Positions 15,997 through 24,732 of a stretch of DNA of 38,972 nt are shown here, piece after piece. The notes under the pieces were generated by a model. The model searched no databases. It was not told the origin of the DNA and worked only from the letters and a program-made list of their open reading frames with translations. How positions within the stretch are numbered: position 1 is the stretch's first letter; each line of letters begins with the position of its first letter. The position numbers were made by a program, and so were the translations under genes. Source of the stretch: Planctomycetota bacterium (GTDB lineage: Bacteria; Planctomycetota; Phycisphaerae; WQYP01); assembly GCA_021819825.1 (NCBI GenBank), contig JAKAEZ010000021.1, forward strand, positions 1 to 38,972, written 5' to 3'.

Positions 15997-16743
15997 CTAA
16001 ACATGGACCGCCGCGCCGTTGCCGATTTTCCCTACCAACAGCACGTTGGCGAAGGGGGTGCCTTGGCTCATTGGAACGCTGGTAACCGCAAATCCCAGTT
16101 TTTCCAAGGTCCTTTTCCATTGAGCCAGAGGCCGGCAGTGTAGCCGTCCCGGGGTGTGGCCCCGCACCGCGGTGACGATGGTATCTACGTAATTACTTAC
16201 ATGAAACCGCCAACCGCCGGCGGAATCTCCGATGCGCAGTAGTAACGTGCCGTTCGGCCCCAGTGCCCGGCGCACGCGATTTAGCACATCGTCCTGCGCG
16301 GAAAACGGCATATAATGGAGAACATCCAGAATTACCACCACGTCGGCGCTCTGAAAGTCTGCCGTGCGGATATCACCCTGCTCAACAACAACCCGATTAC
16401 CCAGAATGACGCCGGCCCGTTCCACATCCCGCGGCATAAGCTCAATTCCGCGATAGGAAGTGACTTTGGGAGCGGGGGGAAATTCCCGAGGCCAGTTGCC
16501 GACGGAACATAAAATATCCGCCGCCGCCAGCCACGCCGCCAGCAACCCCTGTCCGCAGCCCAAATCTAGAATGCGTGAATTCGGTGGAATTAACCCGCGT
16601 CGCAGTAATTCGACAAACGCCGGATCACCACCAAGTTTTCCTTTCGCAAAGTGCCAGGCGAAACGCCCGGCCGCCCGATATGGCTTGGCCGCGGTTGAAA
16701 CCATTTCCGCAGTCCAGCGCGTTTTATAATTTAGCTGATTCAT
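15997..16743 (-). CDS. Class I SAM-dependent methyltransferase
   Basis: The 248-aa protein has the SAM-binding motif I ILDLGCGQG (about residues 58-66), an acidic second strand (YRGIELMPRD) and a fourth-strand motif (DVVVILDVLHYMPF). These define a Rossmann-type methyltransferase that probably acts on a small molecule. The methyl acceptor cannot be told. The N-terminal PYRAAGRFAWHFAKGKLGGDP segment resembles a subgroup often found near lipid or polyketide genes, but no such neighbour is present. The ribosome-binding site before 16743 is poor. The gene is divergent from, and close to, the FAD/Fe-S oxidoreductase, whose open frame extends back over this gene. Confidence 0.85.
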   Translation of the reverse strand: MNQLNYKTRWTAEMVSTAAKPYRAAGRFAWHFAKGKLGGDPAFVELLRRGLIPPNSRILDLGCGQGLLAAWLAAADILCSVGNWPREFPPAPKVTSYRGIELMPRDVERAGVILGNRVVVEQGDIRTADFQSADVVVILDVLHYMPFSAQDDVLNRVRRALGPNGTLLLRIGDSAGGWRFHVSNYVDTIVTAVRGHTPGRLHCRPLAQWKRTLEKLGFAVTSVPMSQGTPFANVLLVGKIGNGAAVHV

Positions 16744-16853
16744 TACATCGGATTGTATCCGCCGCCGATACTTTTGATAATGCCGGTCGGTATTGGCCCT
16801 CTTTGACCGAGGCGCACCATATCCTTTGCAACACCGAGGCTTTTGCGGCTATT

Positions 16854-19817
16854 ATGCAATTCGTTATGGATGAAGGACGAGTTTCGTTACCGATTGTTAC
16901 TGACGCTGCTTCAGAGACTCTGGGAGCAGTGGATTTGGCCGGCGCTCTACAAAAACTTGACGTTGGCGAAGTGCGGCTAAGTGGACATGACCGACTTTTG
17001 TATGCGACCGATGCCTCGTTGTATCAGGTTATGCCGTTGGGCGTGGTAATTCCGGAATCGGTGGAGCAAATTTCCACACTTTTGGAATTTTGCCGCCGAC
17101 AGCACATCGCGGTTCTGCCGCGCGGCGGAGGCACGAGCCTGGCGGGGCAATGCACCAATCGGGCGATGGTGCTGGATATATCACCGCGATTTCGCAAGCT
17201 GCTGGACGTTGATATTGCCAAGCGCGCATGCTTGGCACAAGCGGGGATGAGCATTGATCAGATCAATCGCGAATTGGCCTACAGCGGCCTATTTTTCGCC
17301 GCTGATCCGGCCACGGTGGCGCAGGCCGCCCTCGGCGGGTGCATTGGTAACAATGCCGCCGGTGCGCGGTCGATCCGCTATGGCCGCACCAGTGAAAATC
17401 TCTCCGGCGTGCAGGTGGTATTGGCAGACGGGGAAAGCCTTTGGCTGGAAACCGGCGCGGGGAAGCACAATAAGACAGCGCTTGATCTTGCAAAGCGCGT
17501 TGCCGCGGTTGTCGCGCAACATGCAGAAGAAATTCGTGAACGATTTCCCAAGCTCATTCGCCGCAATGCCGGCTATTCACTTGATTTGATTCTTCGGCAA
17601 TTGGATACCGGAAGCACGCCAGAGGATTTGGACCTTAGCCCGTTGATGTGCGGCAGCGAAGGGACGCTGGCGGTTATTACGGCCGCACGGCTGAAATTAC
17701 ATCCGATTCCCGCTAGGCGGGGTTTGGCGATTCTGGCGTTTCACAGCTTGGAAGAGGCGCTGGATCGGCTGGAACCGATTTTAACAACCAATCCCAGTGC
17801 CGTGGAACTGCTGGACGCACAGGTGCTGCAGGCGGCACAAGGCAATGCCGAAGCGCGGCGGCAACTGGAAGTTCTGCCGCTGATTAACGGCGAGCTTCCG
17901 GCGGCGGTGCTGTATGTGGAATATCAGACGGAAGACTCCGCCAATGAGCTGGAAGCGTGTTTGAGGCACCCCGCCTTGCAAGCGCCGGGCTCGCGAATAT
18001 TTCTGCAGGGCGGGGAAATGAATCAGGCCTGGGGGCTTCGCAAAAGCGCTGAAGCCCTGTTGCATGGACTATCCAGCACGCGTAAACCCATTACATTTAT
18101 TGAAGATAATGCCATTCCGGTGCCACGACTGGCGGAATTTATCCGCCGTCTGAAAGTGATTATCGAAGCGCACGGCACCCATGCCGCGTTTTACGCCCAT
18201 GCTTCCGTGGGTGTGTTACATGTACGGCCAATGCTGGATTTGCATGATGTCCGCGATCAAGAGGCCATGCGCGATATTGCGCTGCAAACCGCCCGCTTAG
18301 CGCGGGACTGCGGCGGGGTCATGTCCGGGGAACATGGTGACGGGCGGGTGCGGGGACCGCTGCTGATGGAATATTTCGGCCCGAAGATCATGGCGGCATT
18401 CGCCGAGATCAAAGCCATTTTTGATCCCCATGGCATTTTGAACCCGGGCATGATTGTCAATGCCGGCACGGTGGATTCGATCACGACGCATCTGCGGCAG
18501 CAGGCGCAGCGAAAAAGTGATCTGACCGATGTTGAGACCTATTTTGATTATTCCGATCAGGAGTCATTTGCCGGTGCGGTTGAAATGTGCAATGGCGCGG
18601 GGTTTTGCCGCAAGACTTCCGGAGGAACCATGTGTCCATCCTACCGGGCCACGCTGGATGAGCGGCATTCACCGCGCGGAAGAGCCAATGCGTTGCGTGC
18701 CAGTATTCTTGGGACATCCGATCGCCCCAATTGGACGGATAGCGAAACACTGCAAACGCTTGATCTGTGCCTTTCCTGCAAAGCTTGCAAGACCGAGTGC
18801 CCCAGCAGCGTGGATATCGCCCGGCTCAAAGCTGAATATCTGGCACAGCGCTATCGGGAAATCCGCCCGGCTCTGGCGGCCGGCACATTTGGCAACATCC
18901 GCACACTTAACCGCCTGGGATCAATCCTGCCCGGCTTTGCCAATTGGGCGCAAAACATGCCGCCGGCAAGAGCGGTGATGAATTATCTGCTGGGTTTGGC
19001 ACCGCAACGGGAACTGCCCGCATTTTCCACCCCACTGCACAAACTCTTTCACCAAAAGCTGCAATATGGCAACCCGGCGCATGGCCCCAGGGTGCTGCTT
19101 TTTGCGGATTGCTTTACAAATTACAATGACTCGCACATCGGCGATGCCGCCGTGCGGGTGCTGCAAAGCCTGGGTTATCAGGTGGAAATGATGCATCACG
19201 GCTGCTGCGGAAGAGCTGCGATTTCCAACGGCTTATTGCAAAGCGCCCAACAGAGTATCCGCCAGACATTGGCCCAACTGACTCCCGCAATAACGGATCC
19301 TGATGTTGCCGCCATCGTGGTGTGCGAGCCTTCATGCCTTAGTGCGATGATTGATGATTGGCAACATTTCAAAGGTATCGGCCCGGCAGAAGTACTGGGA
19401 GAATTAAAGAAAAAAGCGATCTCACCGACCGATTTTGTACAGCAGCGCTGGCAAAGCCACCCGGTAAGCCCCAAGTGGACGCGCCACACGACTGCCCCGG
19501 TTTTATTCCATGGCCACTGCCACGCCAAAGCCCTGTGGGGAACCCAGCAAGATGGCAAACTCTTGCAAAGCCTGTCCGATGGCCAGGCAAAAATTTTGGA
19601 TACGGGATGCTGTGGCATGGCCGGCGGATTCGGCTACACACAGGATCATTATGAATTGTCCATGAAAATCTTCGGTCAAAGTGAATTTGATCCGATTCGC
19701 CAGGCACCGCCCGAAGCGGTAATTCTTGCGCCAGGCACCTCCTGCCGACACCAAATTCAACATACCACCGGACGAAAAGCCCTTCACCCCGTGGAATGGA
19801 TGGCGGAATTGTTGTAA
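16854..19817 (+). CDS. Fused FAD-linked oxidase / Fe-S (CCG-domain) oxidoreductase, YdiJ/D-lactate-dehydrogenase type
   Basis: One polypeptide of about 987 aa joins a GlcD-like FAD half and a GlcF-like iron-sulphur half. The FAD-binding part shows LPRGGGTSLAGQ and GGCIGNNAAGARSIRYG. Two [4Fe-4S] cysteine sets follow, one in CNGAGFC...GGTMCPS (about 18586-18640) and one in CLSCKACKTECPS (about 18769). Two CCG-domain motifs, HGCCGRAAISNG and DTGCCGMAGGFG, end the protein. Such fusions oxidise 2-hydroxy acids such as D-lactate or D-2-hydroxyglutarate and pass electrons to the quinone pool. The exact substrate is not decidable. The open frame reaches back to 16575 inside the divergent methyltransferase gene, so the true start is downstream: ATG at 16854 or 16866, or a TTG near 16935 behind GGGAG. 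Confidence 0.88.
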   Translation: MQFVMDEGRVSLPIVTDAASETLGAVDLAGALQKLDVGEVRLSGHDRLLYATDASLYQVMPLGVVIPESVEQISTLLEFCRRQHIAVLPRGGGTSLAGQCTNRAMVLDISPRFRKLLDVDIAKRACLAQAGMSIDQINRELAYSGLFFAADPATVAQAALGGCIGNNAAGARSIRYGRTSENLSGVQVVLADGESLWLETGAGKHNKTALDLAKRVAAVVAQHAEEIRERFPKLIRRNAGYSLDLILRQLDTGSTPEDLDLSPLMCGSEGTLAVITAARLKLHPIPARRGLAILAFHSLEEALDRLEPILTTNPSAVELLDAQVLQAAQGNAEARRQLEVLPLINGELPAAVLYVEYQTEDSANELEACLRHPALQAPGSRIFLQGGEMNQAWGLRKSAEALLHGLSSTRKPITFIEDNAIPVPRLAEFIRRLKVIIEAHGTHAAFYAHASVGVLHVRPMLDLHDVRDQEAMRDIALQTARLARDCGGVMSGEHGDGRVRGPLLMEYFGPKIMAAFAEIKAIFDPHGILNPGMIVNAGTVDSITTHLRQQAQRKSDLTDVETYFDYSDQESFAGAVEMCNGAGFCRKTSGGTMCPSYRATLDERHSPRGRANALRASILGTSDRPNWTDSETLQTLDLCLSCKACKTECPSSVDIARLKAEYLAQRYREIRPALAAGTFGNIRTLNRLGSILPGFANWAQNMPPARAVMNYLLGLAPQRELPAFSTPLHKLFHQKLQYGNPAHGPRVLLFADCFTNYNDSHIGDAAVRVLQSLGYQVEMMHHGCCGRAAISNGLLQSAQQSIRQTLAQLTPAITDPDVAAIVVCEPSCLSAMIDDWQHFKGIGPAEVLGELKKKAISPTDFVQQRWQSHPVSPKWTRHTTAPVLFHGHCHAKALWGTQQDGKLLQSLSDGQAKILDTGCCGMAGGFGYTQDHYELSMKIFGQSEFDPIRQAPPEAVILAPGTSCRHQIQHTTGRKALHPVEWMAELL

Positions 19818-20186
19818 GTCTGGAGATTTCCCTTCTTAGCCTGTGCGTCAGCCATATTCGTGACCGGTTCACGCAGAAACTGGCAATAAATATAGCCGGT
19901 TATGCCGTAGTGTTAAGGGCGTTCCCGTGGCCGGCCAACGGAGGTGTTGCGGAAGGTCACCGGCGGAAGCCGCAACGAACGGGGAGCCGCGGCACCGATG
20001 TGCGATGTTACGCACGGCCCGTCAGTCCCCGGCAGCCCAGGATTTCAAGCGACCAAGACTCCCCCTTCGAATGCCTGGGCCGGAAATAATCCCGGCCTGC
20101 TTACCAATGTTCTGGTCGGCTCTCAACTTGTCCCCTTTCGTGGAGCGGTAAACAGTTACCCCCCGTTCCACTCCTCGGACCCGAGA
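19818..20186. other. Convergent intergenic region
   Basis: No gene is seen between two convergent stops. One short hairpin, GGCCGG (20078-20083) with CCGGCC (20092-20097), could help end transcription of the minus-strand gene. GTGCG and CGCAC near 20000 form a second, weaker one. Confidence 0.5.
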
Positions 20187-21680
20187 TTAGTGGAACCCTA
20201 TTTGAAAAAGATAGATCGCCTTGTTTCCAACTGCCGCGATCTTCGTACCGGTCGGAGAAAAATACAGCCCGGTAATCACGTCGCGGGGCGCACGGCAAGA
20301 AGCAATAACTTTCAGCGTGCCGGTATCCAGCAGCAGTAACCGAAAGTGAAGATGCTTCCGACGATCTTGGTGAAGTAGCCATACCGCAAGCGATCGGCCA
20401 TCCGGGGAAACCGTGGGAGCAAACGCCGCACCGGGCGGGCTCAACGCCAACACACGCGTAACGCGGCCCGTAACGGGCGACACCTCAGCAATTTCCGAGC
20501 GCCCGCTCCTGACATTGGCACTGAACGGCAGTTGGGCGATCACGAATATCCTGCCGCCGTGGGGGGAGAACGTCGCCTGTCGCAAAATCGCCTTGGGGTT
20601 AAGCCCGGGAACCCGTATCCGCCGAACCCGAATCTTCTCTGTGTCGTGGGGTTTTCGGGGCGTGACTCGATGTCCACGGCCCTTCCACCCAACGGCCCTC
20701 CTAGCATTGGACACCGGCATGAAGCGCAGAATATTGTCTCCAGAAATCAATCCGGGGCCCCCACCGACCACTACTTGCGCCAGCCAACCCAAGCCGGACC
20801 CGGTTGGCGACGCAAACGGACACCAGGGCGGCGACCCGAGACGCCCGCCTTCCGCGAGCCGTCGGCCCGTGGAAATGTCAAATATCGCGATGGGGAAAGA
20901 AATGTATTGAACGTGGCCGCTGGCGGGCGACGGCAGTTCCTCGCCACTCGCTACCGCCGCAAACCATGGTCCTTCCGATGGAATCAAGATTCGGCACCCG
21001 TCCCCGAAAGAATCTGATTCAATATCGAGTGCGTAGCCCGCAACCGGATCTCCAACCACCCTGAATGGCTTCCGCTCCACCCGCCAGGCAAGCACACGTA
21101 GCGTCGTTCGGCCAGGGTTTTCTCCAAATGGATTGGGGTGCCTATTTGTCGCCGTGATACCAGGTGGAACTTGGCCCGCGAAATTCCGGATTGGGGCAGG
21201 GCCAATCGAGTTTTGGAATATGGTGACGAGTTTACCCTTGTTGAGTTGCAGCCCACCAAGCCCCCACCCGTTACTCCGTCCCGGCTTCGCCCTTCCACGC
21301 GCCGCAAAGTCCTTTCGACCACCCAAGCCTTTGTTTAGTATCTTCACAATCGCTGGGACATTAATTACCTGTGTAACCCGATGCGTGCGGGTGTTCCAAA
21401 GGAACAATTTTCGCGCCCCAGAAGCGCTAAAGCGGTGCGATCCCGCGATCAGAAAATCGTCAGTTCCCGGAACCCACGTCCCGGGGAGACAGGGCTGCGG
21501 CGTCGCGTGTAAAGCCTCCTTCGGCAGTCGCTGCGTTTCAACGAGGTGAATGCTGACGGCTGAATCCGGAATCCTACGTCGTGCACTGGCCGCACTGGCA
21601 GCCGGAACCAGTGGGAAACCCGCCACCAACCAGAGCAACGCAAACGCTCCCCAAGAGAGCGCACAGTCCCCGCGACGCAT
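20187..21680 (-). CDS. Secreted beta-propeller-like protein (PD40/WD40 type)
   Basis: From the ATG at 21680 the protein is 497 aa and starts with a Sec signal peptide (MRRGDCALSWGAFALLWLVA, cleavage near ASA). GGGGAGCCGAC precedes this ATG. Strand motifs such as ATFSPHGGRIFVIAQ, PTVSPDGRSLAVWLL and LYFSPTGTKIAAVGN recur in the C-terminal half. They match the FSPDGxxIA signature of TolB-like/PD40 propeller blades. The N-terminal half has weaker blades (PGTDDFLIAGS and similar). A partner-binding or scaffold role outside the cytoplasm is likely. Another ATG at 21797 in the same frame has AAGGAG at perfect distance, but would put 39 non-signal residues before the signal peptide. I prefer 21680. 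Confidence 0.75.
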   Translation of the reverse strand: MRRGDCALSWGAFALLWLVAGFPLVPAASAASARRRIPDSAVSIHLVETQRLPKEALHATPQPCLPGTWVPGTDDFLIAGSHRFSASGARKLFLWNTRTHRVTQVINVPAIVKILNKGLGGRKDFAARGRAKPGRSNGWGLGGLQLNKGKLVTIFQNSIGPAPIRNFAGQVPPGITATNRHPNPFGENPGRTTLRVLAWRVERKPFRVVGDPVAGYALDIESDSFGDGCRILIPSEGPWFAAVASGEELPSPASGHVQYISFPIAIFDISTGRRLAEGGRLGSPPWCPFASPTGSGLGWLAQVVVGGGPGLISGDNILRFMPVSNARRAVGWKGRGHRVTPRKPHDTEKIRVRRIRVPGLNPKAILRQATFSPHGGRIFVIAQLPFSANVRSGRSEIAEVSPVTGRVTRVLALSPPGAAFAPTVSPDGRSLAVWLLHQDRRKHLHFRLLLLDTGTLKVIASCRAPRDVITGLYFSPTGTKIAAVGNKAIYLFQIGFH

Positions 21681-21864
21681 GTCGGCTCCCCGCGATTCAG
21701 GCCCCGCAAATGTCGCCGCCAGGTAATGCGCCGGAAAGCGAAATTCAATTCGTTGTTTTTTCGCGCCCGTCCCGCATTTCAATATGCGATTGTCCATGCC
21801 CATCTCCTTGAACTACGCCGGGCTAAGTTTAGCCATTTAGGACACCAGCGGCAATCGGCTTCCA

Positions 21865-22022
21865 ACCTTGTCCGTCCACAGCTCCCCCCCATAAAATCAA
21901 CTTCGGTTTTCGCTTACGTTCAACGGGCTTAATTCCCGCTTCGTCTAGGCAGCGTTTACCGATGTAGTTCATTGGTTGAGGTCCTGCCAGCGGCCTACCG
22001 GACCTGCCGACATCATTCGCCT
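21865..22022. repeat. 158-bp dispersed repeat, copy 1
   Basis: This segment aligns over its full length with 25598-25755 in the same orientation and at the same length. In the most conserved part the minus strand of both copies encodes AGIxPVERKRxPKLILW followed by GxVDGQG. In this copy the frame is open throughout; in the other it is interrupted by a stop. Confidence 0.75.
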
Positions 22023-22079
22023 TAAGGCCCGCGTATGGGTATCTCCGAGTTATCCGCAGAGACTCGCCGCGTGGGTGCC

Positions 22080-23084
22080 CTATGTTTCCAATCCGGCTAA
22101 CAGTTCTCGCGCCCATTGTGGTTGTTCGATAACTGCCCGTACCAGCGCTTCCAGTGATTGTGCCGGCAGACGCGCCAACAGCATCAATACTCCCGCGATT
22201 GGTCGCCCAACGGGGATCACTTCAAGCATTCGCCGCCACAGTTCCCCGCCCGTCTGCAACATCCATGGCTCAAATTCGATATGGTCGGCCGCGTCCACAA
22301 CGCGCCGATACATGTCATCGCTGAGATTGTTCAGGCCGTGCAGGCATATCAATTCGGCGGTGCCTTTCACCAGTTCATGTGTCAGAACCCACCAATTTGT
22401 TCCTCTTCCAACAACGACCAATGAATCTCGCATCGCAACGCGGCTCATGCCCAAGGCTGTTCGCCCCCAGGCCGCGCCTTCGCCTGTCTGATCCCGAATC
22501 GAATTCCTAACGACCTCTGCTGTGGTTAGATTCCCATCCAACTGGGCGACCGGGATTCCCCAAACGGATGACGCGACCCTTTTGGCGAGATCAATTAGCA
22601 CGAGACGATGTGGTGCCTCTAACAACCGCAGGCGAACCATCAGAAACATGGTCTGGGCCGAAAACATAAAGGGAAAGCGGGTCAGACCGTATTCCTTGCA
22701 GCGTGCAAGTGAGCGTTCTCTCGCATTTGCCGCGAGCATTCCCCCGAACTTGGAGAGCAGCGGATGAGAGAAGAATGGGTGGCTGCGCTTTGTTGCAGCG
22801 CGTTTCCAGAACCGCGGAGGCCATCCGAAGAGCATCGTGCTATCGACCTGCCAATATTGCAGCGCCCCGACCAGCGCAAACTGACCATATAGCCGCATAA
22901 GTCGTGGGTCCAGGGAGGATAATTCATCGCGCACCAGATAATGGAACGTCATCCCGGTGTGCATCGCTGCGCCTTGCGTCAACCAATTCAGTGTTACTCG
23001 CTTGTTGATTTCATCGCGAAGTTCCTGGTCGTTCATCGCCGCACCAATGCTTTGGGCTCCGGCATCGGTCGAGTTTTGGGTCAA
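22080..23084 (-). CDS. Hypothetical protein, 334 aa
   Basis: I do not recognise this protein. It has no signal peptide or clear membrane segment and looks globular and mostly helical. Notable stretches are NWLTQGAAMHTGMTFHYLVRDEL near the N-terminus, THELVKGTAELICLHGLNNL in the middle and LARLPAQSLEALVRAVIE near the end. Two starts are possible. A TTG at 23084 overlaps the stop of the 41-aa ORF by two bases (TTGA), which suggests coupling. An ATG at 23036, sixteen codons later, begins MNDQELRDEINKR but lacks a good ribosome-binding site. The HELVKG segment is reminiscent of phage virion proteins, but I cannot substantiate that. No phage genes lie nearby. Confidence 0.6.
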   Translation of the reverse strand: MTQNSTDAGAQSIGAAMNDQELRDEINKRVTLNWLTQGAAMHTGMTFHYLVRDELSSLDPRLMRLYGQFALVGALQYWQVDSTMLFGWPPRFWKRAATKRSHPFFSHPLLSKFGGMLAANARERSLARCKEYGLTRFPFMFSAQTMFLMVRLRLLEAPHRLVLIDLAKRVASSVWGIPVAQLDGNLTTAEVVRNSIRDQTGEGAAWGRTALGMSRVAMRDSLVVVGRGTNWWVLTHELVKGTAELICLHGLNNLSDDMYRRVVDAADHIEFEPWMLQTGGELWRRMLEVIPVGRPIAGVLMLLARLPAQSLEALVRAVIEQPQWARELLAGLET

Positions 23085-23206
23085 TCGGGATTGAAGGGAT
23101 CAAGCTCCCTCTGCGGATTCCACGGCGGGGTCTCGCGCGGTTGCGGTTCCGTCATAGGTTCCTCCTGTGGTGTTTGTGGCGGAGCAGGTAGCGCGGTTTG
23201 CGGCAT
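23081..23206 (-). CDS. 41-aa proline-rich small ORF coupled to the 334-aa gene
   Basis: The minus strand has ATG at 23206 behind GGGAGTAATAAA. It encodes MPQTALPAPPQTPQEEP, continues with MTEPQPRETPPWNPQ and ends RELDPFNPD. A second ATG at 23155 (24 aa) has AGGAGGAACCT in front, an almost perfect site. About a third of the residues are proline and the tail is acidic. The stop overlaps the TTG start of the next gene. Two good ribosome-binding sites and the junction make translation likely. The peptide looks disordered and may be a binding tail or partner of the 334-aa protein. Confidence 0.5.
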   Translation of the reverse strand: MPQTALPAPPQTPQEEPMTEPQPRETPPWNPQRELDPFNPD

Positions 23207-23290
23207 TTTATTACTCCCATTTTATTTTCAATTTGCCGGATACGACGTAAGACACCAATCTTCCGATTCCCCCCCTATCAAACGAGAACC

Positions 23291-23319
23291 AGTATGGCGG
23301 GGAAAGAATTTCCGGTCAA
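23291..23319 (-). promoter_or_regulatory. Possible promoter for the 41-aa/334-aa pair
   Basis: On the minus strand TTGACC (23319-23314) and CATACT (23296-23291) are separated by 17 bp. The predicted leader to the 41-aa ORF is about 78 nt. The -35 match is good, the -10 only fair. Confidence 0.4.
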
Positions 23320-23726
23320 ATAGTTTACGGTGACGGCTTTCGAGGATTTATCCCCTGATGCATGCAACCGCCGGCTTCGCCGTAAAAACGCACGTCCCGC
23401 CCTGGGATCGAAAGGGTTGGAGCCTTTCCCGTATGTTGCAACACTTTATTAATATCTATGCTTTTTGCCTTTGTTTCCGATTATCCCCCCAAGCTCGCGC
23501 CTATGGCGGAATCAACGATACCCTCGGCTCCGTTACCGGTTGGCGGATGTTATGAGCCGAGCTTGCACGGTGCTGATGGTCGGCATGGGACCATCCGTTG
23601 ACTGTGCGGCACCACCGCACGCCTGCACTTTGGAGTTACTGACGATTGCCGCGAATTCTGCTTTACCGCAAGTATACTTCGATCAGCCTTCAGTGGGACA
23701 ATTTAGGCGATGCAATACATTGTACC

Positions 23727-23743
23727 GCAGGCATCTTGCCTGC
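23727..23743. repeat. GCAGGCA-TCT-TGCCTGC hairpin
   Basis: A perfect 7-bp stem with a 3-base loop. A related half-site (TACCTGCATCCGC) follows about 100 bp later. I recall similar GCAGGCATCTTGCCTGC motifs as dispersed repeats in other Planctomycetes-Verrucomicrobia genomes, but cannot verify it here. Confidence 0.55.
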
Positions 23744-23997
23744 ATCCGAATCACGAAAAAACCAGGCGGTATCCGGACGCGACGGTACAGATACTTTTCC
23801 TGCCCGTGTGACAAAGTATCACCAATGCCCGCGCGGAGCATACCTGCATCCGCAAATAACGCGAGTCAGTGCAATGATCGTATGCTGCTCCATCACCGGT
23901 CACGGGTGCCATGGAATTCCTCCGCAGAACAAGCACTGCTTGGAAGCATTAGTTTACGAATCGGCATGTTGCCGAATATCATCGCCGTGGTATCGCA

Positions 23998-24053
23998 GTA
24001 CCGGTATCGGTATTCCCCGAAGCTTACCCATCCATGAATTCCGATACCGGTAC
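23998..24053. repeat. 13-bp perfect inverted repeat
   Basis: GTACCGGTATCGG (23998-24010) pairs exactly with CCGATACCGGTAC (24041-24053) around a 30-base loop. Pairing extends imperfectly outward. Further ACCGATACCGGCGATACCG units follow on the right side. Confidence 0.8.
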
Positions 24054-24095
24054 CACCGATACCGGCGATACCGAATTCGCCGCCGACCCGCTACG

Positions 24096-24213
24096 GCCCG
24101 TTCGGCAATTGGCGGCACGAGATCTTGACGGTCCGATACGAGGATATTTATTTTCAAGCCCCATCGCGCATCCAACCATGATGCTGCCGCATCAGGCTAT
24201 GAGATCGGCATTT
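24096..24213. repeat. 118-bp direct repeat, copy 1
   Basis: This copy aligns with 24313-24430 at equal length with only about eight substitutions. It contains the hairpin TGATGCTGCCGCATCA at 24179-24194. Confidence 0.88.
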
Positions 24214-24256
24214 CCTGGGCAGGATCGCCCGATATTCGGCATAATGGTTGAATTAG

Positions 24257-24276
24257 CTCGATGCGGAAGCGTCGAG
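24257..24276. repeat. CTCGATGC-GGAA-GCGTCGAG hairpin
   Basis: An 8-bp stem with one G-T pair and a GGAA tetraloop. The counterpart at 35642-35661 has stem CTCAATGC/GCGTTGAG: a G-C pair here is an A-T pair there, with both partners changed. Confidence 0.75.
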
Positions 24277-24312
24277 TTGGACGCAGGCACGGATCACGGA
24301 TATCACACGGCA

Positions 24313-24430
24313 GCCCGCTCGGCAATCGGCGGCACGAGATCTTGACGGTCCGATATGGGGATATTTATTTTCAAGCCCCGTTGCGCATCCAACCATGATG
24401 CTGCCGCATCAGGCTATGGGATCGGCATTT
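24313..24430. repeat. 118-bp direct repeat, copy 2
   Basis: Second copy of 24096-24213, 217 bp downstream. It holds the same TGATGC-TGCC-GCATCA hairpin at 24396-24411. Confidence 0.88.
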
Positions 24431-24570
24431 TATGTCTCTGCTAGCCACGTCGTTGTTTTATTCATTGTCCCCGTTTCACTCGTCTGACTGCGACGCCTAA
24501 GAGCGGACGACGAACGCCGCGCGTCCGCACGGCTGTCTTTTTTAGGGCCGTATGTCCGTGGACAGCGGGC

Positions 24571-24701
24571 GTGGCAATTTTTCCGGGCAAGGGCGGAAAT
24601 TTGCTAATGGAGGCCTAAATTCAGGGCTGAGTCTTGGTCTCCACAAAGCAAAAGCGGGTGAGGACACCCGCGGTCCCAGGAATGCCCGGAAAAATTGCCA
24701 C
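24571..24701. repeat. 131-bp element bounded by 19-bp perfect inverted repeats
   Basis: GTGGCAATTTTTCCGGGCA at 24571-24589 is the exact reverse complement of 24683-24701. The interior has a further CGGGTG-AGGA-CACCCG hairpin and no gene. A related element lies at 26333-26490 with the same arm consensus GGCAATWTTTCCGGGC. It sits just upstream of the toxin-antitoxin promoter. Confidence 0.85.
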
Positions 24702-24732
24702 ACCCTGGACAGCAAAATCCAACCATGAAGAG

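Larger units (their letters stand above)
23320..24732. other. 1.4-kb gene-poor repeat region
   Basis: No open frame here looks like protein. The region holds a 7-bp hairpin, a 13-bp perfect inverted repeat, two 118-bp direct repeats, two hairpin types that recur near 35.7 kb, a weak terminator-like hairpin (GCGGACG 24503-24509 with CGTCCGC 24522-24528, T-run at 24538) and an inverted-repeat element at 24571-24701. It behaves like a landing site for small noncoding elements. Confidence 0.7.

Noticed and set aside
20413-21549. Long plus-strand frames opposite the beta-propeller gene
   Set aside because: They mirror its high-GC coding strand; the minus-strand frame has the signal peptide and blade motifs.
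21829-22116. 95-codon minus-strand frame containing PVERKRKPKLILW
   Set aside because: It overlaps the 3' end of the 334-aa gene, has no ribosome-binding site, and its related copy at 25.6 kb has a stop, so I report it as a repeat.
23465-24345. Several plus-strand open frames of 100-190 codons in the repeat region
   Set aside because: They have no ribosome-binding sites, overlap each other in different frames, run through inverted and direct repeats, and have no protein-like composition.
24096-24430. CRISPR array
   Set aside because: Only two repeat copies, 118 bp each and 217 bp apart, with hairpins; the size and spacing do not fit CRISPR and no cas gene is present.
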